From Cryptomeria japonica (Eukaryota; Streptophyta; Pinopsida; Cupressales; Cupressaceae), in the NCBI RefSeq assembly GCF_030272615.1, contig NC_081414.1, forward strand, positions 312,182,664 through 312,246,663: a DNA stretch of 64,000 bases. Direction: 5' to 3'. The notes under the pieces are model-generated. The model had not been told where the DNA came from and did not search any database. It saw nothing but the letters and a program-made list of their open reading frames with translations. Both the position numbers and the translations under genes were made by a program. This document shows, piece by piece, positions 10,011 through 21,726 of the stretch. Positions within the stretch are counted from its first letter, which is position 1. Every line of letters begins with the position of its first letter.

Positions 10011-10505
10011 AACTATTTGTTTAAAAAAAAAAATTTAGAAGGACACGTCAACACCTAGCTTCAATATGTGCACGGTCGAAAAGTATGACAAAAAAACCTC
10101 TTTGCAGCTCACAGTCATTGCTAGATAATGGTGTCTTTACAAATCCAAATTCAACATCAACATGTATCTTTAAAAAATTTCTCCAACTTTAATATTAAAA
10201 GTTCCCCAATATTTAAATTTATGATTTGTCAAATTCAAAATGCATGTATTTCCATAACTAAATATATACACCCATTAATTATTCTTAAGCGGGTGTATAT
10301 ATCCAATTATCAAACATATATATTAAAACTTGAGCTAGTTGTATCAATATACAATGCATACATGTCATTTTGACCTAAACATAAGGATTCTTTGTGATTA
10401 AGATTGTAAAACCCAAGAATAGATATGTTTAGAGAAAGCTACAACCTTTATTTATATAGTAACATAAGCTGTTTGTAGTTTGTTGTGCAAATCTCATTAT
10501 ATATT
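10011..10505. other. AT-rich spacer, left flank of gypsy-GP1
   Basis: No gene is visible. Bases 10245-10360 resemble 18560-18715 in the same orientation, both containing a short inverted ACCCATTAATTATT/GGGTGTATAT-like step, then ATCAAACATA and TTGTATCAATAT. The last five bases, ATATT, are the left target duplication of gypsy-GP1. Confidence 0.6.
10501..10505. other. target-site duplication ATATT, left
   Basis: Identical to 18468-18472 on the other side of gypsy-GP1. Confidence 0.93.
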
Positions 10506-11672
10506 TGTAAAGTGGAAAATTGGGAGCTTAGCAAATTCACCATGGAGAAAGGAGGATCCACTAAGATCAATTTTCGCTTGAGGGACTTTACATTCAAAAG
10601 AGGGGGAATGAATCTACTAGATCCAATCCAAAAATAATGCAAGGAATGAATGCTAAGTAGATTGGTTGTGTTTATAATGTGTTTGACCCTCTTTTGCAAG
10701 TTGACTAGTTGAATTAAGACTAAGTGCTGAAAATGAAGACAAAGTATGAGAAAACAGTGAGCTACAGATTCGGTATTCAGTCATGCACTTGGATTTGAGA
10801 AGTTTGAGATGATTTGGAGCTTCTCTGTGAAATCTACCAAAAGTTGCATGGACCGTGTGTTCGGACCAGGTCGCCCTCCTATTGGTCCTTTGAACTTTTC
10901 GCTTGTCGAAAAGGGATTTTCTATCTCTACAAATAAAGCTTAAATCCAAAAGTATAGATGCGCACCTATTTTTTGCACACAGAGGGAAAGGGAGATGTGT
11001 TGGGAACAGGGGCTTGCCTTTAGGTCAAACCCCGGTTTTGGAATTAACCAAGTGGTTGAAACAATGTAATTGAAATGACTGAAAGTAGAAATCCTCCTCT
11101 TTGAGGGGATGTTGAATTCAATGAAAATGAAATGCTTATACCTCCTTGTGAAGTTTTTCTTGCCTCCACATGGAACTATGATTTCAAGGATTAGAATGAT
11201 GATCTCCTTTTCAATGCTTAAAATCTTAACTCTATTGCTGCACCAAAGCTTGAAGGAAGACTGAAAATGCTCAATTTCTCTTGAATGCTTGAATTCTTGA
11301 AGAACTCTTGTGTGTGCATCATATATTGTCAAATGAGAGGGGAAATCCCTCTAATATACTTTCTCGTAGGATTAACTGACTAATTTTTTGACATGAGCCG
11401 ATATAGGGGAATTTTCTTGCTTCAAATTTGAGTTAGATCAAGGGGAAGGGTCCAAGATAGGTCCCATTAAGGGGGACCATGGGGCTATACCTTGGTCCTG
11501 CCCTAATTTGGTGTAGGATCAAGGTTCAAGCAGGGTGCATCACTGAGTTGAATGGTGTTTTTGACATGTGTGAACATAATCAGGTCTCGAATTAGGCCGA
11601 GGGGCACAAACACTAAGGCAAAGACCCAAATGTAGTCAAAAATTGCAAGGGGTGCAATTTTAGGACATTACA
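10506..11672 (-). repeat. 3' LTR of gypsy-GP1
   Basis: Direct repeat of 17311-18467. It contains GAGCTTAGCAAATTCACCATG near the start and the GTGCAATTTTAGGAC end. It lies downstream of the coding frames on the minus strand, next to the purine tract, hence 3'. Confidence 0.95.
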
Positions 11673-11692
11673 TTTAGCTCCCACTTTAGTAG
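11673..11692 (-). other. polypurine tract of gypsy-GP1
   Basis: Minus-strand AAAGTGGGAGCTAAA directly abuts the 3' LTR. This is the usual plus-strand primer of plant gypsy elements and fixes the element's orientation. Confidence 0.8.
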
Positions 11693-12430
11693 AAGTATGA
11701 GCTTACATAAATACTCACAATAAAGTACAAGGAATTCAGATTGAAAGACTTTCACCACGTGAAAGAGGCAATATTCACCAAGCCCCCAGTGGACTTTAGG
11801 ATCTTATGAATTCAATGATAAGGTAAAAGGGAATATCATGAGAGAGAGAGAACCATGGCTACAACTAGTAAGGTTCTCTTACTACGAGTCATGAAAAGAA
11901 GATACTAAAAATCACAAAGCAAGGACAAAGTTCACTAAGTAACTTTAATTATCAAGAGAGAGGATCATGCGAAGAGTGTATGCCCCCATGTTAAAGCGAT
12001 TGTACATGCCTTGCCAGGAGCAATTTATTTAAGATAGGATACACCCAAGAAAGATAAGCACATTATCGCAATAATTTAGCCCCCAAGAGAGGATAAATCA
12101 AAGAATAATAAACACAAAGCACAAAATATGAGGTGGTCTCACCTAACTTTGGAGTCAGTATGCTTTTTATGATAACTCATGTATATCATGTATATATATA
12201 TGTTCATAGAATTGTCCTCATCGCTCAAAGAAAGGAAACTACCATGGAAGAAGGGAACACATGTGTCTTTTGAGTCAACATGGAAGAGACCAAAATAGAT
12301 ATCAACATTTTGCATCATCCTCAAGTAGACAACACTAGGGACAACAAATAGAAGAATAGGGAAACAAATAGAAGAATGTCACAAAGAAGCAATATAGGAG
12401 AGAGAGAGAGAATCTACAATGCTAATGAAG
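11693..12430 (-). other. non-coding 3' internal part of gypsy-GP1
   Basis: No frame of note. It contains GAGAGAGAGA runs (11841, 12399) and scattered words on cut-off codons. In autonomous relatives this part of the element would follow integrase. Confidence 0.6.
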
Positions 12431-13240
12431 CTAATCAAGCACGTCATCCTCCCCTCGATTTTGCTGATCATTATTTTAGGAAGGTGGACAACACGCAAGA
12501 GGAGCCACATCTAGAATAGTAGATGGAGCTATCACAAGTTCAAAACAAGGACCATGCTCTAATGATGAGTCACTTTGTTCGTTACAAGGAGCTAGGATTA
12601 ATGCTTTTCAAAATTTTGCAGCTAAATCATTGTCAACATCAACATATTCATATTCATCATAAAAAATATTAGGATCAAAATTTTCACCATTAATAATATT
12701 TTCACTTATTTCTTCATCAAGATTAATAAGAATATGAGATCTAATAGGAATAGAACTTGAACCATCATTTGTCTTAAGAATTTTGCATCTTGGAGAATTA
12801 GGTTGAATATCTTGTTTAGGAGAAAATGGAATCGTGTCAACAATTGGTGTTTTAGGAGAAGAAATAGTTTGGGAAGCAACTTCACAAGCTCTAGCACAAT
12901 GTCTCTGTCAGCGTTCTCTCGCACAACGGTTTCATCTAGTATTGGCTGAGGGTTGAGGAGGTTTAGGTTCATTAGGTATAGGCTTAGTCTCTTCTTTTAG
13001 GGAAGGATGAATGGGTTGAGGTCTTTTAGGCTGGACAATAGGATAGGTTGGTCACTTCTCTCTATAAGATGAAGAAGGAGGAACCACAACATACAAAGGA
13101 GGAATGGGAGGTGTAGGAAGGAGACTAGGTCCATCATGGGGAGGAGTGATAGGTCTACCCTTAGGAGGAACAAATTGATGTTTAGGAGGATACTATTTTC
13201 TACCTTTGGGAGGAGGAGTAGACTCATCCATAGGAGAAGG
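12431..13240 (-). pseudogene. gypsy-GP1 C-terminal proline-rich and acidic extension, no pol
   Basis: Continuing from the protease on the minus strand, the translation is rich in Pro, Lys and Ser (PPKGRPITPPHDGPSLLPTP), then acidic with a YDEYEYVDVDNDLAAKF block, and ends near LACCPPS and GEDDVLD at about 12440. Stops and at least one frame change interrupt it. In Tat-lineage gypsy elements an acidic linker of this kind lies between protease and reverse transcriptase. Here the element ends instead, so the frame looks like a linker whose downstream pol is missing. Confidence 0.55.
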
Positions 13241-13920
13241 AATAGATTATTCTTTAGGAAGAATAATATCTCTTTTCTTAGGAGAAAGGATGCTCTTCTC
13301 TTTAGGAGAAGGAATAGAAGCCTCTTTGGGAAGAAGCTTATTTGTTTCCATAGGAGGAAGAATAATCTTATCCTCAAGAAGGGGTATATGATCATCAATT
13401 GGAATACTAAGTGTTGGATTTATAGGTTTACTCAAGGATAAAATCATTTCATTTTTCCGTCTTTGATATGTTCTAAAGAGATCGTCACTTCTTGGTTGCA
13501 GAGGTTGGAATCGTTCAAACCAAAAATAATCAAGACAGACATCTCCATGACTCATTGTAGGTTGATACATACCATGATTAACGGTTTTGATTTTATCATT
13601 ATGAGGAAATTTAAAACACTTATGAATAGTAGAAGCAATCACTTTCATGGAAGAGAGACAAGGATGTCCCAACTTCACACAAAATTGATCAGATGTAGGA
13701 CTGATAACAAATTCAACATCTAAGCATTTAGTGCCAACATCAATAAGAAGTGTTATAGAACCAATAGCAGGACAAGAGAATCCATCAAAAACTTTAACTA
13801 CCACATCAGTATCATCATATATCACTTTATGCAATTGTAAGGTATAAATAAATTCTTCAGTTATCACATTAACCATGCAAGAAGGATCAATAAGCACTCC
13901 TCTAGCAGGTATACCCTTGA
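13241..13920 (-). pseudogene. gypsy-GP1 retropepsin-like protease
   Basis: The 216-codon open frame (13897-13247) begins MLIDPSCMVNVITEEFI. Tat-type proteases have VLIDGGSxxNI at this place, so the catalytic Asp is present but the D-G-S/G triplet reads D-P-S. Downstream LGHPCLSSMKVIASTIHKC corresponds to the family's LGRPW-xHSMKAVPSTLH block, and FPHND follows. The end of the frame carries imperfect repeats of a PSPKE/LPKE unit. The role would be to cut the Gag polyprotein. The altered triplet suggests an inactive enzyme. Confidence 0.8.
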
Positions 13921-13984
13921 TTTTTGCACTTATGTATAATGGGCCATCAGGTGCTTTAATGGTCTCACTAGGATCAAATGTGAT

Positions 13985-14300
13985 TCACAAGTCCTTAGGA
14001 GGTTCTTGTTGATCTATAATGTTCACCACATTATTAGATTCAAGGCCAACATCATTGGGGGAGAAAGCAAGATGATCAATCTCAATCACATTAGTGGAAT
14101 GGGATGGTAAAGGATTAGTAAAAATCTGAAGGTTTTGATTAGGAGGAGATATTGATTTATTTCCTTTATCATTCACACCTACCACATATATGGTATTGTT
14201 ATCAATGAATTCTTGAATCTTACTTCTCAATGAAAAACATTTTTCAGTATCATGACTAGGCTGACGATGTATTGACAAACGGATTTAGCATCAAAGTAAG
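13985..14300 (-). pseudogene. gypsy-GP1 gag C-terminal HxxxHDTxxC module
   Basis: The frame opens MSIHRQPSHDTEKCFSLRSK and continues IQEFIDN. Tat-type gag proteins carry the matching Y-CxxHxxxGHDTxxC-xxLxxxIQxLID segment, taken as a nucleic-acid-binding finger. It is separated from the gag body by a frame break near 14280-14430. Confidence 0.75.
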
Positions 14301-14431
14301 GTGAAGTTGTCTTAGATGGATCAATTGGTTTGATTTGGGGAATTTTTAACACATTCCTTTGGATTAACTGAGAAATAATTCTATGCAAAGATTCATTCAA
14401 AGGAGTAAATTATTTTTCTCTTTTAAAGTAT

Positions 14432-16038
14432 TTAGACAAAGGAAGCACACCTATAGCACCTACTAGTTGATTGATTGTTGTTGTTGTCATTGAATTTGAT
14501 GAATCCTTTGTTTGGTTTGAAATTTGCAAACAATTGTTGAACACTATCACCCTTATCACTCGAAGCCATGGAAGGAGATGATTTTTCCAATTGACTCATA
14601 GTCAGTTGATAATTGTGAAGTACTGCGCACAACTGCGGAAAGGAAGTAAACTCAATTAAAAGAAGTTTATCCCTAATGTCTTTTTGTAAATCAGCAATAA
14701 AAATCCTTTGAATATCTTGATCAGGCACATGAAAAGAAATCTGAGAATACAAATACTTATATCCACCAATAAAATCAATCACTTTTTATTTAACACCTTG
14801 TTTACAATGCATCAAATCAGTCAAAGTAACTTTAGGACCAATGTTATTGTGAAATTGTTGAATAAAATCATTAGTCAGTTGTTGAAAAGAAGTAATAGAA
14901 TAAGGAAGCAAATAACAATACCATTGAAAAGATCTATCCCTTAATGTTCTAGTAAACACTTTCACTAAAAATCTTTGATCATGAGCAAAGTCACTACACA
15001 AAGTTTGGAATGTTATAACATGAGTTAAGGGATCACCTTTTCCATTATAAAGTTCCAATTGAGGGACTTCTACATGTTTAGCAAGGACATCTCTAACAAT
15101 TTCATTGGATAATGGGATTGTTACATCAAATGTGGGCACATTATACTTGGATTGATTCATATAAGCTATTTGTTGTTGTAAGGAAGACACTATTTGGGCT
15201 AAACTATTGATTGTAGCTTTGGTATAAGGGTTGAAATTAGACATAGTGGATTGAGAGAGATGAGTAACATTGTTGAATGAAGGAAGAGATTGAGAATAAG
15301 GAGGTGGGACACTATGATAAGTAGGTAATGGAGAAGGTTGGGTAACACATGGAAGGCTCATAGGAGGAGTGAAGGAATTGTGATTGAAAGAGTTTCCCCC
15401 TTGATTGGCATTTATAGGTGGTGAGTGTGTTGGGAAACAAGGGGAACACTCATGATAGGAGAGATGAAAGAAGAGGTATTTCCCCCATGACTAACATTTG
15501 TAGGTATGACATTTTGTGTAGGGGTAGCCATTATGTTTGATGTGAAGGTAGGGACATTAGTCATGTAAGTTGTTAAAGGGATGGAATGATTAACTTGACT
15601 AGGAGATTGTGTATAGCCTAGGTTTTTAGCACAACTCTTCATAGGCATGATATTAGAATCAACAATATGAGAAATACCACACAAGATATCAACACCATGT
15701 TTATCACTTTGAATCATTCTTTTTAATCCCTCAATCAATGGGAGAGCTTCACTTTTGGGGTATTCTTGACTCATCCATTGTTGAAGATTGTCAAATTGAT
15801 TGTCCATCTTCTCCAATTGATCAACGAATACCCTAATTAGTGACTCCTCCTCATTATGAGAATTATCAATAGGATAAATGGGAATATCTGTAGGATTGGA
15901 AGAACCACCAATATCCTCATTGGAAAAGCTATCCAAATTAGGGTCCATCTCCTTGGTAATTAAACCTTGGGCAACCTTAATTCTACAACTTCTCCTAACG
16001 AAGATGCTATAGGTAGGACTAATAGTAGTAAAACTCAT
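14432..16038 (-). pseudogene. gypsy-GP1 gag (retrotransposon gag domain), broken
   Basis: The N-terminal frame (16038-15412) is a polar 208-codon stretch opening MSFTTISPTYSIFVRR. A frame change near 15415-15440 leads to 15361-14786, which reads VPQLELYNGKGDPLTHVITF, then FSWYCYLLP-like wording (RSFQWYCYLLPYSITSFQQL) and FIQQFHNN. These match the W-LPxxSIxxFxxLxxxFxxxF core of plant gypsy gag. A TAA at about 14784 interrupts the continuation IDFIGGYKYLYSQI in the same frame. Gag would assemble the particle that packages the element RNA. Loss of frame is limited, so the copy is only moderately old. Confidence 0.85.
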
Positions 16039-17310
16039 GCACTAAGGGAGGGAAATTGAAATTTTGAATTTTATAAATGAAAATTATTGAAATAATAATG
16101 AAATCTCCTAGGAATTTAAAATTTAAAATTAAGACATTGCCAAAATGACATCTTAATTTAAATTTGAAATTATCTCTTAGAAGATAGAAATTTAAAATTA
16201 GGGTTGAAAATGACCTCTTAATTTTAAAAATTTGAAAATTGAAAGGAGGGAAGATTAAATTTAAAATTAGGGTTGTCCAAATCTAACCTCTTAATTTTAA
16301 AATTTTAAAATTTTAGAATGTTGAAATATTGAAGAAATCAATTTAATTTAAAAAATTAGGGTATATGTAACTAACCACTTAATTTTAAAATTTAAATTGA
16401 AAATTTAAATGTTGAAGTTTAGATTTGTTTTCGACCTTAGGCCAACCAAAACTCAATACAATTTCACAAACCTTTGGAATTGAGCAGTAAAATATAGTCA
16501 AAACAGGCTCCCAAAATTTGGGGAGAAAAAGTCAAGACAAAATAGGTAGCGACTTGGTCCGACCAACTTTTTTCCAAATCCTCAAGGAAGCAAGATATTG
16601 TGATTTTAATGCAAATTCCAGAAGGATATGGAAATTGGAGATGTCTAGATATTAAAAAATAAGCCTTGAAGGTCAAAATAGGACACACTTTGGATGTTTG
16701 AGAAGATGATTAATTGAAAGAATAACAAAAGGGGCACACTGAAGGGCCAAATTTTTTATGTGTAGAATTAAAACAAGAGGCTTTAGATTTAATTGTGCCA
16801 ATTAACTACTTAAAGGAAAATTTGAAATTGCACAAGATTAATTTAATTTTAAAAATTAGGGTTTGTTGTATAAACTGCTTAATTTTAAAAATTTAAATTT
16901 GAAAATTTGAATGTTGTAAGGAGGTAATGTGATTTTTTTTGAAATTGAAGCATGCACCCAAATCTAAAAATTAATTCAAGATCTACACAATCTGCAAGTT
17001 CAATTTTAAAATTAAAAATTAGGGTTTTTTTATTTAACCACTTAATTTTAAAAAAAATTGAAAATTAAACACGTAAATGAAAACTTGAATCATAAAATTG
17101 AAGAGTTCTCAGATCTGAAACAATCAATCCAATTTAGACAAATCATAAGCTCAATTTTGAATTAGGGTTTTTATTAATTTAACCTCTAAATTTTTGAAAA
17201 TTGTAAGGAAATTAAACTTGTAATTGAAAATTTGAATTTTAAATTGTGAACACTCAAATTTGAAAACAAAAATCAGAATCAAGGGTGTAAGGAGTTGGGT
17301 TCAACAAAAA
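16039..17310 (-). other. gypsy-GP1 leader, strongly AT-rich
   Basis: About 1.27 kb between gag and the 5' LTR made of repeated AATTTTAAAATTTAAA / TTAGGGTT phrases, about eight loosely periodic occurrences. No frame of note. The first bases after the LTR (minus strand TTTTTGTTGAACCCAAC) should hold the primer-binding site, but I do not recognise the tRNA. Confidence 0.7.
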
Positions 17311-18467
17311 TGTAAAGTGGAAAATTGGGAGCTTAGCAAATTCACCATGGGGAAAGGAGGATCCACTAAGTTCAATTTTCACTTGAGGGACTTTACATTC
17401 AAAAGAGGGGGAATGAATCTACTAGATCAAATCCAAAAATAATGCAAATACTAAATTCTAAGTAGATTGGTCGTGTTTAGAATGTGTTTGACCCTCTTTT
17501 GTAAGTTGACTAATTGAATTAAGACCAAGTGTTGGAAATAAAGACAAAGTATGAGAAAACAACTAGCTACAGATTCAGGATTTAGTCGTGCACTTGGATC
17601 TAAGAAGTTTGAGATAATTCAGAGTTGCTCTGCGAAATCTGCCAAAAGTTGCAAGGACCGTGTGTCTGGACTAAGTCGCCCTCCTATCAGTCCTCCAAAC
17701 TTTCTGTGTCTCGAAAAGGGTTTTTCCGTCTCTACAAATAAAACTTAAATCCAAAAGTACAACTACACACCTCCTTTATGTACACAAAAGGAAAGCAAAA
17801 TGTGTTGGGAATAGGGGCTTGCCTTTAGGTCAAACCCTGATTTTGGAATTAACCAAGTGGTTGAAACAATGTAATTAAAATGACTGAAAGTAGAAATCCT
17901 CCTCTTTGAGGGGATGTTGAATTGCATGAAAATGAAATGCTTATACCTTCTTGTGAAGATTTTATTGCCTCCACATGGAATTATGATTTCATGGATTAGA
18001 ATGATGATCTCCTCTTCAATGCTTGAAATCTTGACTCTATTGCTGCTCCAAAGTTTGAAGGAAGACTGAAAATGCTCAATTTCTCTTGAATGCTTAAAGA
18101 CCTCTTATGTGTGCATCATAGATTGTCAAATGAGAGGGGAATCCCTCTTATATACTTGACCGTAGGATTAACTGACTGATTTTCTGACATGAGCCAACAT
18201 AGGGGGATTTTCCCGCTTCAAATTTGAGGTACATTAGGGGGAGGGGTCCAAGATAGGTCATCATTAAGGGGGACCAAGGCGCCACACCCTAGTCTTGCCC
18301 TAATTTGGGGTAGGATCAAGGTGCAGGCAGGGTGCATCACTTAGTTGAATGGTGTTTTTGACATGTGTGAGCATAATCAAGTCTCCAATTAGGCTGAGGG
18401 GTGCAAACACTAAGGCGAAGACCCAAATGTATTGAAATTGCAAGGGGTGCAATTTTAGGACGTTACA
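17311..18467 (-). repeat. 5' LTR of gypsy-GP1
   Basis: Direct repeat of 10506-11672, TGTAA...TTACA. On the minus strand it precedes the leader and gag. A TATATAAG box lies at 18147-18154. Confidence 0.95.
18147..18154 (-). promoter_or_regulatory. TATA box in the gypsy-GP1 5' LTR
   Basis: TATATAAG on the minus strand, about 315 bases into the LTR. The 3' LTR has the same site with one change (TATATTAG, 11351-11358). Confidence 0.55.
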
Positions 18468-18472
18468 ATATT
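18468..18472. other. target-site duplication ATATT, right
   Basis: Identical to 10501-10505. Confidence 0.93.
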
Positions 18473-20482
18473 CATCATTGAAAGTATTGTTTTTTTATTG
18501 TTCTCTAATCAAGGATTGATTACATGGTTTTGTACTTAAGTTACAATATATATATTGTATATTTACACACCTACCTACATAATCAATATATATTTCCATA
18601 AATCCACATATACCCACAAATTATTTAAAAGTGAATGTATATATTGAGCTACCAAACATACATATTGAGACCCGACCTGGTGGTATCAATATCACCATGT
18701 ATTCACTACTGAAAGTATTGTTTTTTGATTACTCTTTGATCAAGGCTTGCTCATAGTGTCTTCTAATTAAGTGGTTGCATGTAACTGAGTAATTACAATT
18801 TTTTTTTGGTAAATATATTTGTCACTGTGATTTTATCTCCGAAATCAACCCTGTTTGCCCAAAGAGGAGTGACAACTATGCCAATAATTGGAGAGATTGT
18901 TATGAAATTTCAATCTTCTGCTGCATTTGAGAGGGGCGACTCTCTCGTATGATGGGGTTTTTTGGGATTTTTGTGTACTTCTAACTTGAAAGTACATAAA
19001 GGAGAAAACATAAAACTAAAGAGATAAAAAAGATAGAAACCCCAAAGATAGACATACGGACATCAACTAAGATTTCCCAACTGGCAACAAATTACAAGGG
19101 GAGTTTATAACATAATATGTTTATCCATGAGATGATGATGAAAGAAGAATGTCAAATCTCAACATATGAAGAGATAGGCTACTCCAACATATTCAAACTA
19201 AGATACCAAATGTTGCTTGTGTATCATCACATCAATTGCACAAATCATATATGCATAAAATAATACCAATTTGACATATGAGAAATTGGAAATGATAACA
19301 CATGAACTAAGATGCACTCTTTGTTATACTTTTGGAAAATTTTCAAGTCCAAAATTCCATCTATACATAGTATGAACATAAAAATTTCTTTGAAATGTCT
19401 CTAAAAATTTCTCCAGAGTTTCCCTTCTATAAGAGTCTCTCCCTATACAATGCTCCCTCTTTTGTATTTATAGACTTTCCTTATAACTATCTTTTTCAGG
19501 TTCATAACTAACTAAGTTAGAGAATGGTAGCTTCTTCAACACTTTGGAACAAGTTCTAACTTTTACAAGAAAGGAGTCAAAATTCTAACTTTGATTGAAG
19601 TCAAAACAATTACAATATATTTGTCAAAAAATGAAAAAAGTGACTTTAATCCTAATTACTCATAATTCTTCATAAAACCTTGGAAATCTACATTGGATCA
19701 AAATTCACTTTGTGGACAATCTAAAACCATTCCACTTCATGCCTTCAAACAACATATCTTAGAGGCATTCACTCAAACCATTATTTACATTATCCTTACG
19801 TCTACCTCTCTTCAGATTGCGTGAGTTCAAGCAATTTACATGCCTTGTATTCCTTCCATGTTCATTGCATTGTGTGATAAATTCTAAAGTTGTTTCAAAA
19901 ATTTAATTTTTTATTGATCTTTCAATCACTACATTCAAAGGGCCAAACTTAAATCACACACACTAAGCAACATATTAATCCTAGAGAATACCAGTCAACT
20001 CAAAGCTTTCATCTGATGTAGGCGAGAGGATAAGGGTAAGTAATGTGGAATTGGATTTAAACTTTCCCATTTCATTTGCTTGAATGCTTCTAAATCCATT
20101 TCATTATACCATTTTTATGCATCTCTTGCAATCATTTCACTCTATGCGACTATATTTATTTGAGACACTTCTGTCAATAGTTCACACCTTCTTTGATCTA
20201 CTATTTCTATATGCTATAAAAGAAACATTAGTTAATTGTATTTGTTTGAAAGTTTCTTAAGCCATTATAGTTGTATACTATGTGAAGACACATCACTAAG
20301 CTATTATGTTCAACTATTCACATGCCGTGACTTTGCTTCCACATTTGGCATGCATGTCTACCAACACACTTGCAATTTTCTCCTTCATTCATTATATCAT
20401 TTTCTCCAACTTTGAGCTTATCACTACCATGAATCTTTCCATGTTGAGAATGCAAATTTAGCTCACCAAGCAACCAAATTTC
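18473..20482. other. spacer with two repeat segments, no gene
   Basis: Bases 18473-18530 and 18705-18780 both start with a GAAAGTATTGTTTTTT phrase followed by TCAAGG, and are inverse relatives of the repeats at 9.2-9.4 kb. Bases 18560-18715 resemble 10245-10360. From 18830 on I see no gene or known repeat. Confidence 0.55.
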
Positions 20483-21658
20483 TGTTGGAAGAATGTTGCA
20501 AATATGTGCTTGAGATATATTTGGGAGTTGTGTTATCATTGATGTCAACATATTTCTCTGTTTGAGACAGGGATGCAGTGAAGTTTAGTGAGTTAGTTTG
20601 TTCAACGTAGTAAGTATGATGTAGATCAGAGTTTGCGGATTAAAGGGTTTTTAGAGGGTTGTCTATAGTTGATACAATTCAAGTTTCATAGGTCCACATG
20701 GATATTTGATATATTGAGTTATGGGTATCTGTGTTGTGGCTGGTTTCTCAATTGTTTAGTAGTGACAATATTTTGATTTGCATTTCTCTGCATTGTAATA
20801 TCTTGATCTGCGGATTTGGAGGTATGATTGGGACATTGGTGTGTGTCCTCAATTCAAGTGGTTCATGGTTGGGAGGTCCGCATTGATCGTTGAGCTGGCA
20901 ATTGATTATTTTCTTACATTGGTGTTCTTCATGTTCTTGGGTGATCGAATGCTTGTAATGTGTTGCAGATGTTCAAGGCATGATTCTTGGAGGTGTAATG
21001 TGTTCGAGGTGAAAGATTTGGGTTTGTGCTATGTCTTGACCAACATTGTTTGGTTTGCATGTAATATTGTGTTGAGTGTGGTTGTAGTTTTGTAATTAGG
21101 TGGTGAGTGTTGAGCCGACCTTGATGATTTCTCCAAGGTTGATGTCATGTATAAATAATTATTATGATTTTGTATTCATAATGTGTGTGGGTGAGAGGAT
21201 GAGTGTGAGTGTGTCTGTGTGTTGAATGTATACATCTTTTGAAGGTAGAGAAGAAGTGTGAAGAAGAAAGTTATTTTGTGCTTCAATGGGGCTGAACCAA
21301 GCATTAAAGAGATGCTATTTCTCAGTTCATAATTTTGAGAAGTGATCCATGATTGTTTGTATAGGTAGTGAACCTTTTTATTTTGAGTAGTGAGCTCTGG
21401 GAAGTGTGTCTGAATGCATGTGCATTCATATTGTAATACTTCTAATAGAGTATACCTATATTGTGGGTGTATACCCACCATGGTTTTTCCCCCAATAGGA
21501 TTTTTCATGTACAAAAATCTTGGTGTTATGTGTGTTTATGATGTGTTGGTGATTCATGCTTTCATGTTTAATTATCAGATCTAAGAATAAGTTTAAGTAG
21601 TATGATTTTTATGACAACTGATTCACCCCCCTCTCAGTTGTCTTTCGTATTTCCATCA
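20483..21658 (+). repeat. 5' LTR of copia-2
   Basis: Begins TGTTGGAAGAATG and ends CCATCA just before ATTGGTATCAAAGC. It is aligned to the 3' LTR along its whole length except for the missing stretch near 20880. It carries the CACC block at 21461-21511 and the C-tract at 21622-21633. Confidence 0.92.
21150..21157 (+). promoter_or_regulatory. TATA box in the copia-2 5' LTR
   Basis: TATAAATA, conserved at 27391-27398 in the 3' LTR and at 2548-2555 in copia-1. Likely start signal for element transcription. Confidence 0.6.
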
Positions 21659-21660
21659 AT

Positions 21661-21672
21661 TGGTATCAAAGC
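21661..21672 (+). other. primer-binding site of copia-2
   Basis: TGGTATCAAAGC follows the LTR end by two bases. It differs from the common plant copia site TGGTATCAGAGC, which pairs with initiator Met-tRNA, by one base. Confidence 0.9.
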
Positions 21673-21726
21673 ATGTTCCTCCAAAGAAGCTTAATCGATT
21701 GAGGTGATCCAGGATGTAAAATTACA

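Larger units (their letters stand above)
10506..18467 (-). mobile_element. gypsy-GP1: complete Ty3/gypsy-type element carrying only gag and protease
   Basis: Two direct repeats of 1167 and 1157 bases, each beginning TGTAAAGTGG and ending TTACA (inverted ends TGTAA/TTACA), bound an internal region of about 5.6 kb. ATATT lies immediately before the left repeat (10501-10505) and immediately after the right one (18468-18472), a perfect 5-base target duplication. Coding order and the purine tract at 11673-11690 set the orientation as minus. Gag and protease match the Tat-type gypsy lineages. No reverse transcriptase, RNase H or integrase is visible, so it probably depended on a helper. LTRs differ at roughly one base in 20 over the first 200, by eye. 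Confidence 0.93.

Noticed and set aside
13136-13441. Plus-strand Arg-rich frames of about 100 codons
   Set aside because: They are antisense shadows of the PKE-repeat part of the gypsy-GP1 protease frame.
20841-21095. 84-codon plus frame in the copia-2 LTR (and its relative at 27139-27336)
   Set aside because: It lies wholly inside LTR sequence, is not conserved in length and shows no domain.
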